A stretch of DNA of 64,000 nucleotides from Streptomyces ureilyticus (GCF_011045025.1 NZ_JAAKZX010000025.1:1-64000); one strand, 5' to 3'. Shown: positions 17,185 through 26,200, counted from the stretch's first letter. Notes: a model not told the origin generated them from the letters alone. A program made the numbers and translations.

Positions 17185-18537
17185 TCATGTCCAGTGGCTC
17201 GCCCTGGCCTCGTGCACCACGATGATCCGGCGGAAGGACCGTATGCGGTCGGGGATGTCGCGCGTGGGGAGTTCGGTGCCCGCCAGGTTGTCGGCGGAGA
17301 CGGGGTCCTGCGCCAGCGCGAGGTCGGTCAGGTTCCGGGTGTCCTGGGGGCGGGTCTGGGTCCACACCCGGCGGCGTTCGGGAACGTACAGCAGTCCGTC
17401 GCCGGGCTCTGCCGCCTCGCGTACGGCGCGGCCGATGGCGATGACGTCGTCGCGGCGGCTCTCCGGGGTGCGCAGGTGGATGCTCACCGGGACCAGGGCA
17501 GCCAGCACCGCCGTCAGTGCCAGCCAGGCGGGCCACGTCGGTGATGGCAGGGTCCGGGCCCGGGCGAGCCCGGCGCCCAGCAGCAGGGCGAACCCGATCG
17601 TGCTGTACAGGACGTACCGGTCGACGAACAGCGGCTTGACCGGGGAGAACAGGAGCAGCAGCAGGCCGGGCAGGAGGAGGATCGGCAGCGCGAGGGCGGG
17701 CAGCGGGACCGGCCCGCGTCCGCCCCGGACAAGGTGCCGGGCGCACCACACGCCCACCAGGGCCATGGCGGCCAGGCCGAGCAACTGCGTCGGGTCGGGA
17801 AAGCCGATCCACGCCACCTGCCCCGACTGGCAGGCACTGAGCACCACGAGCGGCAGCGTCCCGGCCACCACGCACCCCGCGGCCCCGGCCCACCTCCGGA
17901 TCACCCGGCGCTCGACGCCGGACAGGATCAGGGTGACGCCGTGGGCGGGCAGGACCAGGACCGCGAACTCATGGAGCAGGCAGGCGGTCAGCATCACCAC
18001 CCCATAACCGGCCCACCACCACCGCCGGGTGCGGCGGGAGACGGCCGCGAGCAGCAGGACCGTAGACCAGGTGGCCAGGGCGCAGACCATGGCGTACGAG
18101 CGCCCCTCCTGCTCGTACAGCTGCACCTGGGGGATCAGCGCGAAGACCAGCCCGGCCAGCAGCCCGGCCCGCGGTCCGGCCAGGCGGAGCCCCAGCACAG
18201 CGACGCCCGCTGCCGCGAGGGCCATCGCCGGCACGGATGGCAGCCGCAGGGTGAGCAGTCCGTCGCCGAACAAGGCGAACAGCCCGTGCATGAGGCTGTA
18301 GTACAGGGCGTGCACCAGGTCTATGTGCAGTGCGGTGCGCCAGATGTCCGCCAGGCTGCGCTGCGCGAGTTCGTACGTGACGGCCTCGTCGCCCCACATG
18401 CTGTTCTGCCGGCGTATGCCCCACAGGCCCAGGGCGAGCGTCAGCGCCATCGCCGACAGGACTGCCGTCAGCCCCCGGCGGACCGCGGACCAGCGGAGTG
18501 CGGAGGAAGGACGGGCGGAGTGCAGGCGTCGGCGCAC
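17185..18537 (-). CDS. GT39/ArnT-like membrane glycosyltransferase, probably frameshifted at the 3' end
   Basis: About 450 residues of a polytopic GT-C glycosyltransferase using a polyprenyl-phosphate sugar. The hallmark is the first loop acidic motif MWGDEAVTYELA after TM1, then roughly ten hydrophobic helices and a soluble C-terminal part with DDVIAIGRAVREAAEPGDGLLYV. Start is uncertain. GTG at 18537 precedes the first helix, and the open frame further upstream to 19323 is GC-biased run-on. The stop at 17185 is followed by in-family sequence in another frame, so the native protein probably extended to about 17063. Neighbouring secreted polysaccharide-active proteins fit a cell-envelope role. 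Confidence 0.8.
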   Translation of the reverse strand: MRRRLHSARPSSALRWSAVRRGLTAVLSAMALTLALGLWGIRRQNSMWGDEAVTYELAQRSLADIWRTALHIDLVHALYYSLMHGLFALFGDGLLTLRLPSVPAMALAAAGVAVLGLRLAGPRAGLLAGLVFALIPQVQLYEQEGRSYAMVCALATWSTVLLLAAVSRRTRRWWWAGYGVVMLTACLLHEFAVLVLPAHGVTLILSGVERRVIRRWAGAAGCVVAGTLPLVVLSACQSGQVAWIGFPDPTQLLGLAAMALVGVWCARHLVRGGRGPVPLPALALPILLLPGLLLLLFSPVKPLFVDRYVLYSTIGFALLLGAGLARARTLPSPTWPAWLALTAVLAALVPVSIHLRTPESRRDDVIAIGRAVREAAEPGDGLLYVPERRRVWTQTRPQDTRNLTDLALAQDPVSADNLAGTELPTRDIPDRIRSFRRIIVVHEARASHWT

Positions 18538-19016
18538 CTGCGGCTGTGCGGTGGTGATCGCGGCCTCCGGGAAGGGAAAGCCGGCACACTGCTGGCCGGC
18601 CGGGCTCGGGGACGGCGGCCGGCACTTGTGCCGTCCGCCCTCCCCGACCCTTTCGCCCGAGGGGTGAGGACCGCCTCGGGCGAATGGACACTTCTCCCTG
18701 GCCCGGGACGCGTCCGCATCGTCCGATCGGCCACTTCTGGAGCCGGAACCGTGGACACCCGGCCGGAGGGGCACCGCGACCGCAGAAGTGTGTGCCCGAG
18801 CGGGCGGCGCCAGAACAGTGGCCTGTTGGCCGGGGCGTGTGCGGCAGCCCGAAGGGCGGAGGAACCGGCGAAGACGTCGGCCCGGCGTGCCGGTTCTTGC
18901 GGGCCAGGGGCAACCGCACGAACGACCCACGTGCGACCCACGGGAGTCCTCCGGATTCGCTCCTGGCACACTGTCGCCTCTGGACACATCGGCGCGGCGA
19001 TGAGACAGGGGGACGG
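18538..19016. other. 479-bp divergent intergenic region with two hairpins
   Basis: Lies between the GT39-like gene (minus) and the sigma-AbfB gene (plus). It holds two adjacent strong hairpins (18602-18684) and presumably both promoters. I see no convincing gene. The frame from 18684 running into the sigma gene has no family features. Confidence 0.6.
18602..18684. repeat. Two adjacent hairpins
   Basis: Hairpin one pairs 18602-18625 with 18628-18651 with three mismatches over 24 positions. Hairpin two pairs TTCGCCCGAGG (18652-18662) with CCTCGGGCGAA (18674-18684), perfect over 11 bp around an 11-base loop. No upstream gene ends here, so these are unlikely to be ordinary terminators. Leader RNA structure or an operator are possible. 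Confidence 0.7.
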
Positions 19017-20564
19017 GTGCCTTCGCAGGACGTGCAGCAGCGGCCGGACGTGGCCGTCGTCGTGGCTGCGCGCGCCGGGGACCGGCAGGCGTCGGAACAG
19101 CTGATACGGGACAGCCTGCCGCTGGTTTACAACATCGTCGGGCGAGCGCTGGACGGACACAGCGACGTCGACGACGTGGTCCAGGAGACGATGCTGCGCG
19201 TCCTGGACGGGTTGCCCGGCTTGGAACAACCGGACCGTTTCCGCTCGTGGCTGGTCGCGATCGCCATACGGCAGGTCCGCGACCGGTGGCGCAGCCGGCA
19301 GAGCCGGCCGGTCGCGGCACCACTGGAGGAGACCGTCCATGAGGCGGATCCGCAGGCCGACTTCGCCGATCTGGCGATCCTCCGGCTGACGCTGTCGGGC
19401 CAGCGTCGCGAAGTGGTGGAGGCGACCCGCTGGCTGGAGGACGAGGAACGCGAGGTGCTCGCGCTGTGGTGGATGGAGGCCGCCGGTGAACTGACCCGCG
19501 GCGAACTGGCGGCGGCCTGCGGCCTCACCCCCCAGCATGCCGCGGTGCGCGTCCAACGGGTCAAGGAACGGCTGGAGACCGCCCGCGCCGTGGTACGGGC
19601 CGTGGCCGCCGCGCCACGCTGCCCGGAACTGGCCGCCGTGCTCACCTCGTGGGACGGCCGGCCGGCCGCACTGTGGCGCAAGCGGCTGGCCCGCCACGTC
19701 CGCGACTGCCCGCAGTGCTCGTCCCGTGGCTCCGACCTGATACCGGCGCAGAGACTGCTGAGCGGCTTCGCACTGGTGCCCGTACCGATCGGCCTGACGG
19801 GGCTGGTGCTGACAAAGGCGCTAACGGCGGGCTCGAGCGGGGCGACAGCGGGTGCGGGCGCGGGCGCGCAGGCGGCGGGCGGTGCCGGGCGGGTGGCGCG
19901 CCATCTCGGCCGGCTGGCCGCCAAGCCGGTGGCTGCGGTGACCGCGGGTGCGGTGGTGGTCACGGCCGCCGCAGTGGCCTGGTACGCCGGCACGCGATCG
20001 GACGAGCCGGCCCCGCGACCCGCCGCAGCGGCCCCGCAGTCCCCTCCTGCCCGGTCGGCCCCGAGCGCGTCCGCCTCTCCTACGCTGTCGGCCTCGCCCA
20101 CCCCGACCCCATCGGCCACGGCGCGGTTGTCGGGGCGCCATGCCCTGCGGTCGGTCGACGTCCCCGGCCACTACGTCAGCCAGGCCGCCGCCCGCTTCGG
20201 TGTCCTGACTCCGGTCGGCTCCACCAGCTCCACAGCCGCCCGACAGGACGCCACTTTCAGGTTCGTCCCCGGTCTCGCAGACTCGGACTGCTACTCACTC
20301 AGGGACGCCAAGGGCCGATACCTGCGGCACTACGCCTTCCGCATCAAGGTGGACACCAGCGACGGATCCGCCCTCTTCCAGAAGGACGCCACCTTCTGCC
20401 CCCGCTCCGGTACCGCCACCGGGTCACTCTCCCTGGAGTCGTACAACTACCCAGGCCGCTACCTCCGCCACCGGGAAAACCTCCAACTCTGGATCGACCC
20501 CTCCGAGAACACCGCCGCATACCGAGCCAGCCGCTCCTTCCTCGTGGTCGGTCCCCGGGGCTGA
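19017..20564 (+). CDS. ECF sigma factor fused to zinc-finger-like, membrane and AbfB (arabinose-binding) domains
   Basis: A 515-residue multidomain protein. Residues ~10-95 are ECF sigma region 2 (DVDDVVQETMLRVLDGL, then FRSWLVAIAIRQVRDRW), and ~120-190 are region 4 (ELTRGELAAACGLTPQHAAVR). Near 227 comes HVRDCPQC, reminiscent of anti-sigma zinc fingers. One hydrophobic helix at about 302-322 follows, then a Pro/Ser/Ala linker. From about 375 to the end is an AbfB/CBM42-like beta-trefoil (VDVPGHYVSQ, GRYLRHYAF, YPGRYLRH repeats). GTG at 19017 has AGGGGGA upstream. The layout suggests a membrane-tethered sigma factor that senses arabinose-containing glycans outside and acts on DNA inside. The domain calls are seen; the mechanism is inferred. 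Confidence 0.88.
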   Translation: MPSQDVQQRPDVAVVVAARAGDRQASEQLIRDSLPLVYNIVGRALDGHSDVDDVVQETMLRVLDGLPGLEQPDRFRSWLVAIAIRQVRDRWRSRQSRPVAAPLEETVHEADPQADFADLAILRLTLSGQRREVVEATRWLEDEEREVLALWWMEAAGELTRGELAAACGLTPQHAAVRVQRVKERLETARAVVRAVAAAPRCPELAAVLTSWDGRPAALWRKRLARHVRDCPQCSSRGSDLIPAQRLLSGFALVPVPIGLTGLVLTKALTAGSSGATAGAGAGAQAAGGAGRVARHLGRLAAKPVAAVTAGAVVVTAAAVAWYAGTRSDEPAPRPAAAAPQSPPARSAPSASASPTLSASPTPTPSATARLSGRHALRSVDVPGHYVSQAAARFGVLTPVGSTSSTAARQDATFRFVPGLADSDCYSLRDAKGRYLRHYAFRIKVDTSDGSALFQKDATFCPRSGTATGSLSLESYNYPGRYLRHRENLQLWIDPSENTAAYRASRSFLVVGPRG

Positions 20565-20590
20565 CACGCACAGCGACCGGTACTGCGTAC

Positions 20591-20620
20591 GGCCGGGCAG
20601 GCGGCACCGGCTGCCCGGCC
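20591..20620. terminator. Bidirectional hairpin between convergent genes
   Basis: GGCCGGGCAG (20591-20600) pairs perfectly with CTGCCCGGCC (20611-20620) around a 10-base loop, in the 91-bp gap between the convergent sigma-AbfB and alginate-lyase-family genes. Confidence 0.65.
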
Positions 20621-20655
20621 GCAGGCAGTGGTGCCGCTCGGGCCCGGTCGGCCGA

Positions 20656-22149
20656 CTACTGCGTGCCGTCGCGCCGTATCCGGTCGCGGCGGCGCAGGAA
20701 CAGCAGTCCGCCGGCGATCGCCGTGACACCCGCCGCAGCGGTCCAGCCGACTATGTCGTCGGACCCGGTCGCGGCGAGATCGCCGTCCGCCGCCGGGGAG
20801 GCGGAAGTGGACGGCGTCCCACCCTGAGGGGACGCTCCGGAGCCTGAGCCGGCCCCCTCGCCCGCCCCGCCGGAGGCAGCCGCAGCCGACCCGGGCGAAG
20901 CCGCCGTATCCGCCGCCCTGTCCCGCGTGAACGCCAGTGTGCCGAAGCCCAGTTGGTCGAATCCTCCGCTGTTCCCTCCGTAGTCCCCGCCCCCGCCCTC
21001 GGGCGCGACCTTGGCGGCGGCCTGGGTGAGGTACGTGGCGGACAACCCCCGCCGCTTGGTGTAGTGGTTGGCGATCATGGCCCAGACCGGCCGCGTCATG
21101 GCCGGGTCGGCGGGGGCGACCCTTGCGGTGGTCTCGGGCACCGACCGGCGGATCATCGGGCCCCTCTCGCGGGTGCTGGGCGTGTACGGCACATCACCCC
21201 CCAGGCTCCACTTGGCCACGTACTGAGCGCCCTTGAGGAAGCGGTTGTCGTCGTAGCCGTACAGGTCGATGCCCTGGTTCCAGGCCATCTCGCAGACGGT
21301 GGCCATCAGCCCGACGCCCATCAGCGAGTGCGCCTGGTCGCGCCCGGCCTCATGCCACTCGGCGAGCCCGTCATCGTGCACGACCGGGATGGCGTTCTTG
21401 ACCGCGGCCAGACCATCGCCGTTCTTGAAGTACTCGACGGCCTGCTCGAACCTGGCCCGGTCGTCGCAGAAGATGCCGGTGGCCATCACGCAGGCGAGGT
21501 TGCAGAGGTCCCAGTTGGCCCAGTAGTGCTTGGGGTAGGTGCCGTTGTGGTCGACGATGAATGCCTGACTCACCTTGCAGAAGACGTCGAGCATCGTCTT
21601 CTGGAATCTCTCGAGTTCGAAGTCGTCGTGGTCGCGAACGAGTTCAGCGGCGTTGGCGGCCTGATAGCCGTAAATTCCGGCAGCCAGGAACCGGTCGGCG
21701 TCGCCGTCGATTTTCGTCAGCTTCGCCGACCAGGCGTTGAGGATCGCCACGGCGGTGTCGGCGTGCGCGGTGTCGCCGCTGACGTGGTAGCGCAGGGCGT
21801 TCTGGTAGGCGGCGTGGATGTCGTTGTAGAGGATCGTGTAGTTCTGGGGGCTGGGGCTGTTCAGCCCCCGGTACACGATGGTCTGGGGGTTGGCCCCCCA
21901 GCTGCTCTGCGCATGCCGGTTGGCGGTCAGCTTGGCGAAGCCGGCCGTGTACGGTTCGGCGCCCGCCTTCACCTTGGCGGCCATACGGTCCAGGTCGGCG
22001 CGGGTGTGCAGCAGGCCCGGGTGGGCGAAGGCGGCGCCCGCCGCGCCGGCGGGAGTCGGGGCGAGGGTCGCACCGATGGCGACGGCCCCGACTGCCGTGC
22101 CCGTGGCTTTCAGCACGCTCCGGCGGCTGATGGGGGGTGTCACGTTCAC
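20656..22149 (-). CDS. Secreted alginate-lyase-family protein with LAxTG sortase anchor
   Basis: About 497 residues. The N-terminus SRRSVLKATGTAVGAVAIGA is a twin-arginine signal peptide. The mature part (from HPGLLHTRADLDRMAAKV) is an alpha/alpha-toroid of the alginate lyase family with YPKHYWANWDLCNLA and DDGLAEWHEAGRDQAHS. A Gly/Ser/Ala/Pro linker of about 60 residues leads to the sorting signal LAATG, a hydrophobic helix and a RRRDRIRRDG tail, so the enzyme should be attached to the wall by a class E-like sortase. GTG at 22149 has AAGGA eight bases upstream. Substrate is unproven; a uronic-acid polysaccharide is the family expectation. Confidence 0.9.
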   Translation of the reverse strand: MNVTPPISRRSVLKATGTAVGAVAIGATLAPTPAGAAGAAFAHPGLLHTRADLDRMAAKVKAGAEPYTAGFAKLTANRHAQSSWGANPQTIVYRGLNSPSPQNYTILYNDIHAAYQNALRYHVSGDTAHADTAVAILNAWSAKLTKIDGDADRFLAAGIYGYQAANAAELVRDHDDFELERFQKTMLDVFCKVSQAFIVDHNGTYPKHYWANWDLCNLACVMATGIFCDDRARFEQAVEYFKNGDGLAAVKNAIPVVHDDGLAEWHEAGRDQAHSLMGVGLMATVCEMAWNQGIDLYGYDDNRFLKGAQYVAKWSLGGDVPYTPSTRERGPMIRRSVPETTARVAPADPAMTRPVWAMIANHYTKRRGLSATYLTQAAAKVAPEGGGGDYGGNSGGFDQLGFGTLAFTRDRAADTAASPGSAAAASGGAGEGAGSGSGASPQGGTPSTSASPAADGDLAATGSDDIVGWTAAAGVTAIAGGLLFLRRRDRIRRDGTQ

Positions 22150-22536
22150 GTGCGCATTCCTTGTCGTCGCGGTTGGGGGGACGCACAGGAGACGTGAGAG
22201 AGCGACGGCCGATAACAGAAACTCGACGCCCGTTACGCGCCGGCAGGCAATAAGAGCCGGCAGGCCGTGAGAAGCCGTACGAGCCGGGGCGCGCCCGGGC
22301 GGCCTGGTCTTCACCGCCTCCGGCGCCGCCCTGCGCTCGCCCTGTGGGGGCCCTGTTCACCAAGCGGGACGCCTGAGAGGACGAGAGCAGCACTGTGTCC
22401 TGGGGCCGGTCGCACATCCGGAGCGGGCGGGGCACGCTGGAATCAGCCACTCACGCTGCACACGGGCCCGCCCGTGCGGGGACGAGCCCATACGCCGGTG
22501 CAAGGGAACAGAGGGAACAGGACGAGGTGACCACGG
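22150..22536. other. 387-bp divergent intergenic region
   Basis: Lies between the alginate-lyase-family gene and the YihY-like gene. It includes two copies of GCCGGCAGGC around 22240-22265. No gene, tRNA or clear operator was recognised. Confidence 0.5.
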
Positions 22537-23565
22537 ATGCGCCACGGGGTCGTGTCACCACTGCGCCTGGTTCGGCGGGGCCGCGTCCCGTCCGGAGAGG
22601 AGCGGAGCGGCGGGCACGACGGGCCTGGCGGGCATGACCGGCCTGGCGCGCCCGTGGAACCCGCAGAACCTGTGGAACCTGCAGAACCCGCGGAGCCCGC
22701 AGCACCCGTGCCACCCGTAGAGCCCGTGCGCAGCCGCGGGCACCGCAGGCGCGAACTGGGCCGCTTCGTCCACGTCAGGAGTACGCGCGTCTGGCAGCGC
22801 GGCAGGGAAGTGGAGCTGATGCACCGGGCCATGGGCTTCGCGGCCCTGGGACTGGTGACGATCGCCCCGCTGCTGATCGTGGTCGCGGCGGCCGCCCCTA
22901 TCCAGGAGCGCGGCTTCTCCACGTGGGTCGTGGACGGCATGGGACTGTCCGGGCGTTCCTCCGACGCCGTACAGGAGCTCTTCTCCGCACCCGGCAAGGT
23001 CCTCAGCACGATCAGCGTCCTGAGCGTGGTGCTGCTCGCGCTCTTCGGCGTGCCGTTCGCGGGCAGCGTCCAGACCGGTTACGAGAAGGTGTGGGGCCTG
23101 GCGGCCGGACGCTGGCACACCGTATGGAGACGCGTGGCGTGGCTCGTCGCGCTGACGGCCTACCTCTTCGCCGTAGCGCACAGCGAGACCATCCTGGGGT
23201 CGGGAGCCCTGGGCACATGGGCCCGCATCGGACTGTCCTCGCTGCTGGGCGCGCTCTTCTTCTGGTGGGGCCAGCGCTTCCTGCTGGGCGGACGCGTCTC
23301 CTGGCGCGCCCTCCTGCCGGGCGCCATCGCCACGATGGCGGGCCTGGGCGGCCTACGGGTGTTCTCCTCCCTGGTCTTCTCCCCACTCATCGTGAGCAAC
23401 GCGGTCTCGTACGGCGCGGTCGGTACCGTCCTGATAGTGACGTCCTGGCTGGTAGGCGTCGGCTTCGTCGTCTTCGGCGGCGCCCTGGTCGGCCGCTACT
23501 GGTACCTCCACGAACCGCACCACATTCCGCACCCGCACCCGCACCCGCGCTCCCGCAAGCGGTGA
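22537..23565 (+). CDS. YihY/BrkB-like inner membrane protein
   Basis: A 342-residue membrane protein. The first 75 residues are a low-complexity region with repeated Val-Glu-Pro/Ala-Glu-Pro triplets (about 40-65). Six hydrophobic segments follow, with the YihY-type pattern FAALGLVTIAPLLIVVAAAA near the start and LLPGAIATMAGLGGLRVFSS later. The C-terminus is His/Pro/Arg rich. YihY-family proteins (once called ribonuclease BN) have no settled function. ATG at 22537 has GAGG nine bases upstream. A second, better conserved family member lies at 44360. Confidence 0.75.
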   Translation: MRHGVVSPLRLVRRGRVPSGEERSGGHDGPGGHDRPGAPVEPAEPVEPAEPAEPAAPVPPVEPVRSRGHRRRELGRFVHVRSTRVWQRGREVELMHRAMGFAALGLVTIAPLLIVVAAAAPIQERGFSTWVVDGMGLSGRSSDAVQELFSAPGKVLSTISVLSVVLLALFGVPFAGSVQTGYEKVWGLAAGRWHTVWRRVAWLVALTAYLFAVAHSETILGSGALGTWARIGLSSLLGALFFWWGQRFLLGGRVSWRALLPGAIATMAGLGGLRVFSSLVFSPLIVSNAVSYGAVGTVLIVTSWLVGVGFVVFGGALVGRYWYLHEPHHIPHPHPHPRSRKR

Positions 23566-23674
23566 AGCGCACGCCGATGCCTCAGCACCGACTGATCTCC
23601 GAACGATCCACGGGTCAGCGCCCTGATGATCGAGATCAGTAACAGGGACGCGGAGACGGCCGTACCTGCTGCCG

Positions 23675-24661
23675 CTACACCCCCGCTCCCACCAGGAACT
23701 CGCTCGGTTCCCCCCACCACGACACGTACAACCCGTCCCTGGCGCGCGTACAGGCCACGAACACCAGGCACCGCTCCGCCGCCAGGTCCGCCTCGTGCTG
23801 CAGCCGGTCCACCTCCACGGGTGTCACCGCCTTGGGGAACGGCAGCACCTCGTCGCGCAACCCCACCACCGCGACGCACCGGTACTCCAGCCCCTTGAAC
23901 GCGTGCATCGTGCCCACACTCACCTTGTCCGCGCGCCCCGTGGACGCGCCCTTCAACCGGGCCCCCGGAACGCCCGCCGCCTTCAGCCGCTCCACCACCC
24001 GCTCGCACGTCCTGTTGAGGCGTGCGCACACGCCGATCTCGCCGGGTGCAACCCCGCCGTCGAGCCAGCCGCGCACCCGCGCGACCAGGGCGTCGAGTTC
24101 GGCATCCTCCGCGGTCGCGCCGTACGTTTCCGGCCTGCTGCCGTGCAGGGTCGAGCGGTAGCCGAGGAGGGTGTCGTTGCGGGAGTCGTCGGCGAGTTCC
24201 GCGAAGGGGCGGCCGATGAGGAGCCCGGTGGCCCAGCTGAGGATCTCGTGCGTCGAGCGGTAGTTCTTGCGCATCTTCGTCGAGCGGCCCGTGACTTTGA
24301 TCCCGACCGCCTTCAGCGACACCTTCGAGTCATAGATGCGCTGGTGCGGGTCGCCCGCGATGAACAGGTCGTCCGGGCGTTCCGGGACCGCGGCCCGCAG
24401 CAGGCGCCACTGCGCCGGGTGGAGGTCCTGCGCCTCGTCGACCACCACGTGCCGGTAGCGCGGCCCCTCCGCCTCCAACAGGTCGGCGGCCTCCGCACAA
24501 GTGTCGAGGTAGGTGCGCAGGCCGTCGGCGGCCAGGCGTGCCGTGAACTCCCGCACGGTGTCCCACACCACGCGGCGCCGCGCCACCGGCAGCGCGCTGC
24601 GCGCGAGAAAGCCGTCATCTCCGAGCTTCGATATCGCTGCCGCCGAGCCTGACGCGGTCAC
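23675..24661 (-). pseudogene. UvrD/PcrA-type helicase, 5' truncated
   Basis: 328 residues holding only the C-terminal part of an SF1 helicase. Motif II VVDEAQDLHPAQ, motif III IAGDPHQRIY, motif IV KNYRSTHEIL, motif V VGTMHAFKGLEYR and motif VI VACTRARDGLYVSW are present. The N-terminal Walker A (motif I) and most of domain 1A are absent, so it cannot bind ATP normally. The frame begins at GTG 24661, within 100 bp of an oppositely oriented Lhr-type helicase fragment, which marks a rearrangement breakpoint. Treated as a gene remnant. Confidence 0.8.
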
Positions 24662-24750
24662 GCGCTACCTCGCACAATGGCGAAGACCTGACGCGTGAGT
24701 TGTGGCCTGAACCGCCGTGTGTCCCCCATGCGAAGAGGGCTGTGCACCCC

Positions 24751-24820
24751 CTCGCGTTCGCCGAAGCGCGGGACTGCGTCATCGTCTCCACCTCCACGCT
24801 GGAACTCGGCATCGACTGGT
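24751..24820 (+). pseudogene. Fragment of an Lhr-type DEAD/DEAH helicase
   Basis: Encodes AFAEARDCVIVSTSTLELGID, which matches the conserved helicase motif V region of Lhr-like ATP-dependent helicases. Nothing of the family is recognisable before or after it. It lies head-to-head with the truncated UvrD-type gene. Confidence 0.7.
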
Positions 24821-24883
24821 GCTCGGGACGGCCGGGTGGAGCCGCCCGCCCCGCCTCTGCGGGACGGGCGGCTCGGGCAGGGC

Positions 24884-25489
24884 TCAGTAGAGCTTGTTGA
24901 CAGCCGTCACCGTGGTCGCCTTGAAGTCCGCGACCTGCGCATGTTCGAAGGTGCCTATCTGGGCCCACCGGACGTAGGTCACGGTCCTGCCGTCCCGGCC
25001 CACCGAGAACAGGCTGACGTCGGAGGAGCCCCAGTCGGAGACGGTGTGCAGGCCGTGGACGGTCGCGCCCTCCTCGACGTCGATTTTGCCGTAGTTCTTC
25101 TCGGTCGCCGTGAGGTCGGGAGTCTCCTCCATGAGCCGCTCGGCACAGTCGGCGATCTTCTGGCGCAGCAGGGCGGCGAACGCCTTGGCCCGCTGCTCAC
25201 TGCGCTCCACCACGGTGACCTGGAACGCGTTGGTGTCGTACTCGGTCCAGTACTCACGGTGGCTGGAGATGGACGGCAGCGCCTCCCCGACGCAGACCGG
25301 CGGGTGCTCGGGCTGCCCGGCGACGACCGGACCGGCGTACCAGGGCGACTTCGGGTGCGGCGGCAGCTCACCCGGTTCCAGGAACCGGGGAGAGCCCGCA
25401 GCCATCGCCGGGGCGGCAGCCAGGGTGAGTGCGGCCCCGGTGGCCAGCGCGGTCAGTGCGAGCCGGGTACCGCGGATGCGGACGTTCAT
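24884..25489 (-). CDS. Secreted protein of unknown function
   Basis: A 201-residue protein with a Sec signal peptide (NVRIRGTRLALTALATGAAL, cleavage after AMAA near residue 29). The mature part has two Cys (in PPVCVGEAL and KIADCAERL) that could form a disulfide, and mixed alpha/beta sequence ending VADFKATTVTAVNKLY. It resembles in style the extracellular sensor-like proteins common in Streptomyces, but I cannot assign a family. ATG at 25489 has GGGGGA five bases upstream. It is flanked on both sides by gene debris, yet the frame itself looks intact. Confidence 0.75.
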   Translation of the reverse strand: MNVRIRGTRLALTALATGAALTLAAAPAMAAGSPRFLEPGELPPHPKSPWYAGPVVAGQPEHPPVCVGEALPSISSHREYWTEYDTNAFQVTVVERSEQRAKAFAALLRQKIADCAERLMEETPDLTATEKNYGKIDVEEGATVHGLHTVSDWGSSDVSLFSVGRDGRTVTYVRWAQIGTFEHAQVADFKATTVTAVNKLY

Positions 25490-25730
25490 GATTCCCCCAT
25501 GCGTTGTGTGTCGAGACGACCGGATGCGGAAGGAGGGGACGCGCTCGTGCGGCCCGCCAAGAACCTTCCGGTCATGACGTCTCGTAAGACTCATCAAGGT
25601 GCTCTTCCGTTGCCCTGCGCTCTTGCTGCATATATGCAACGAATGTCACCGGACGGCAACGGAGCATCGCGTTCTCCCGTGCCCCGGAGGAGTTGGGCTC
25701 GCTGCAGACCCGGATCGACGCTGGAGACCT

Positions 25731-25800
25731 GAGCAGTACACGTCGTTCGCGTTCACCGCGCACCTCCTCGACGCCGGTATCGATGCCTCGATCGGCACCA
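25731..25800 (+). mobile_element. IS3-family transposase fragment
   Basis: Encodes EQYTSFAFTAHLLDAGIDAS followed by IGT, which matches the strongly conserved DDE-integrase segment of IS3-family OrfB between the second and third catalytic residues. The usual upstream SDRGS and downstream GDAYDN parts are missing, so only about 25 codons remain. Confidence 0.75.
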
Positions 25801-26111
25801 GGACTTCAGCGCGACCGCAGCCCCAAGTAGTTACTCAGCGCTACACACCACCTGGCGGTAGCTGTACGAGAACAGGGCCGTCGCGGTGGCGGCGGCCGCC
25901 GTCTGTCTTTTCCTGTGCTTCCTGTGCGGCTTCAGCCGCTCGGCCACCGCGGGACGGTGTGCGGCCGGAAGCATGTGATGGTCCGCGCCTCGAGGTGGAA
26001 AGGGAGCCCGGGCGTGTCACCGGGGCACCGGGTCACGGGGTCACCGGGTCCGGTGAGACGGTGCGACCGCGTCTCGGCGAAAAAAACGATTGAGTTGGCA
26101 ACCTTTCCGCT

Positions 26112-26127
26112 CTGAGTGGCCACTCAG
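26112..26127. promoter_or_regulatory. 16-bp perfect palindrome upstream of glycosidase
   Basis: CTGAGTGGCCACTCAG is perfectly self-complementary and lies 74 bp before the glycosidase GTG. Size and position suit a dimeric repressor operator, for example LacI or GntR type. No cognate regulator is adjacent. Confidence 0.45.
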
Positions 26128-26200
26128 GGGTGTACCGACGAGGGCGAGCCGTGGTCAGCGGCGCTACGCCCTCTGTGTCAACACCCGATCGGAGCCCCAC

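Larger units (their letters stand above)
25490..26200. other. 711-bp region with transposase debris and a palindrome
   Basis: Contains an IS3-type transposase fragment (25731-25800), a run of GTCACCGGG-like repeats around 26015-26050, an A6 tract at 26079-26085 and a 16-bp palindrome at 26112-26127 before the glycosidase gene. No intact gene is seen. Confidence 0.6.

Noticed and set aside
18684..19016. N-terminal extension of the sigma-AbfB protein from 18684
   Set aside because: The added residues lack any domain and a ribosome site precedes GTG 19017.
17185..19323. Reading the GT39-like gene from the far upstream start at 19323
   Set aside because: The first ~260 residues would be Pro/Arg/Gly run-on overlapping the sigma-factor gene; the transferase features begin after 18537.
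22280..22380. Possible integrase tail (GLVFTASGAAL) in the 22150-22536 gap
   Set aside because: Only a few residues resemble tyrosine recombinases and no catalytic residues are present.
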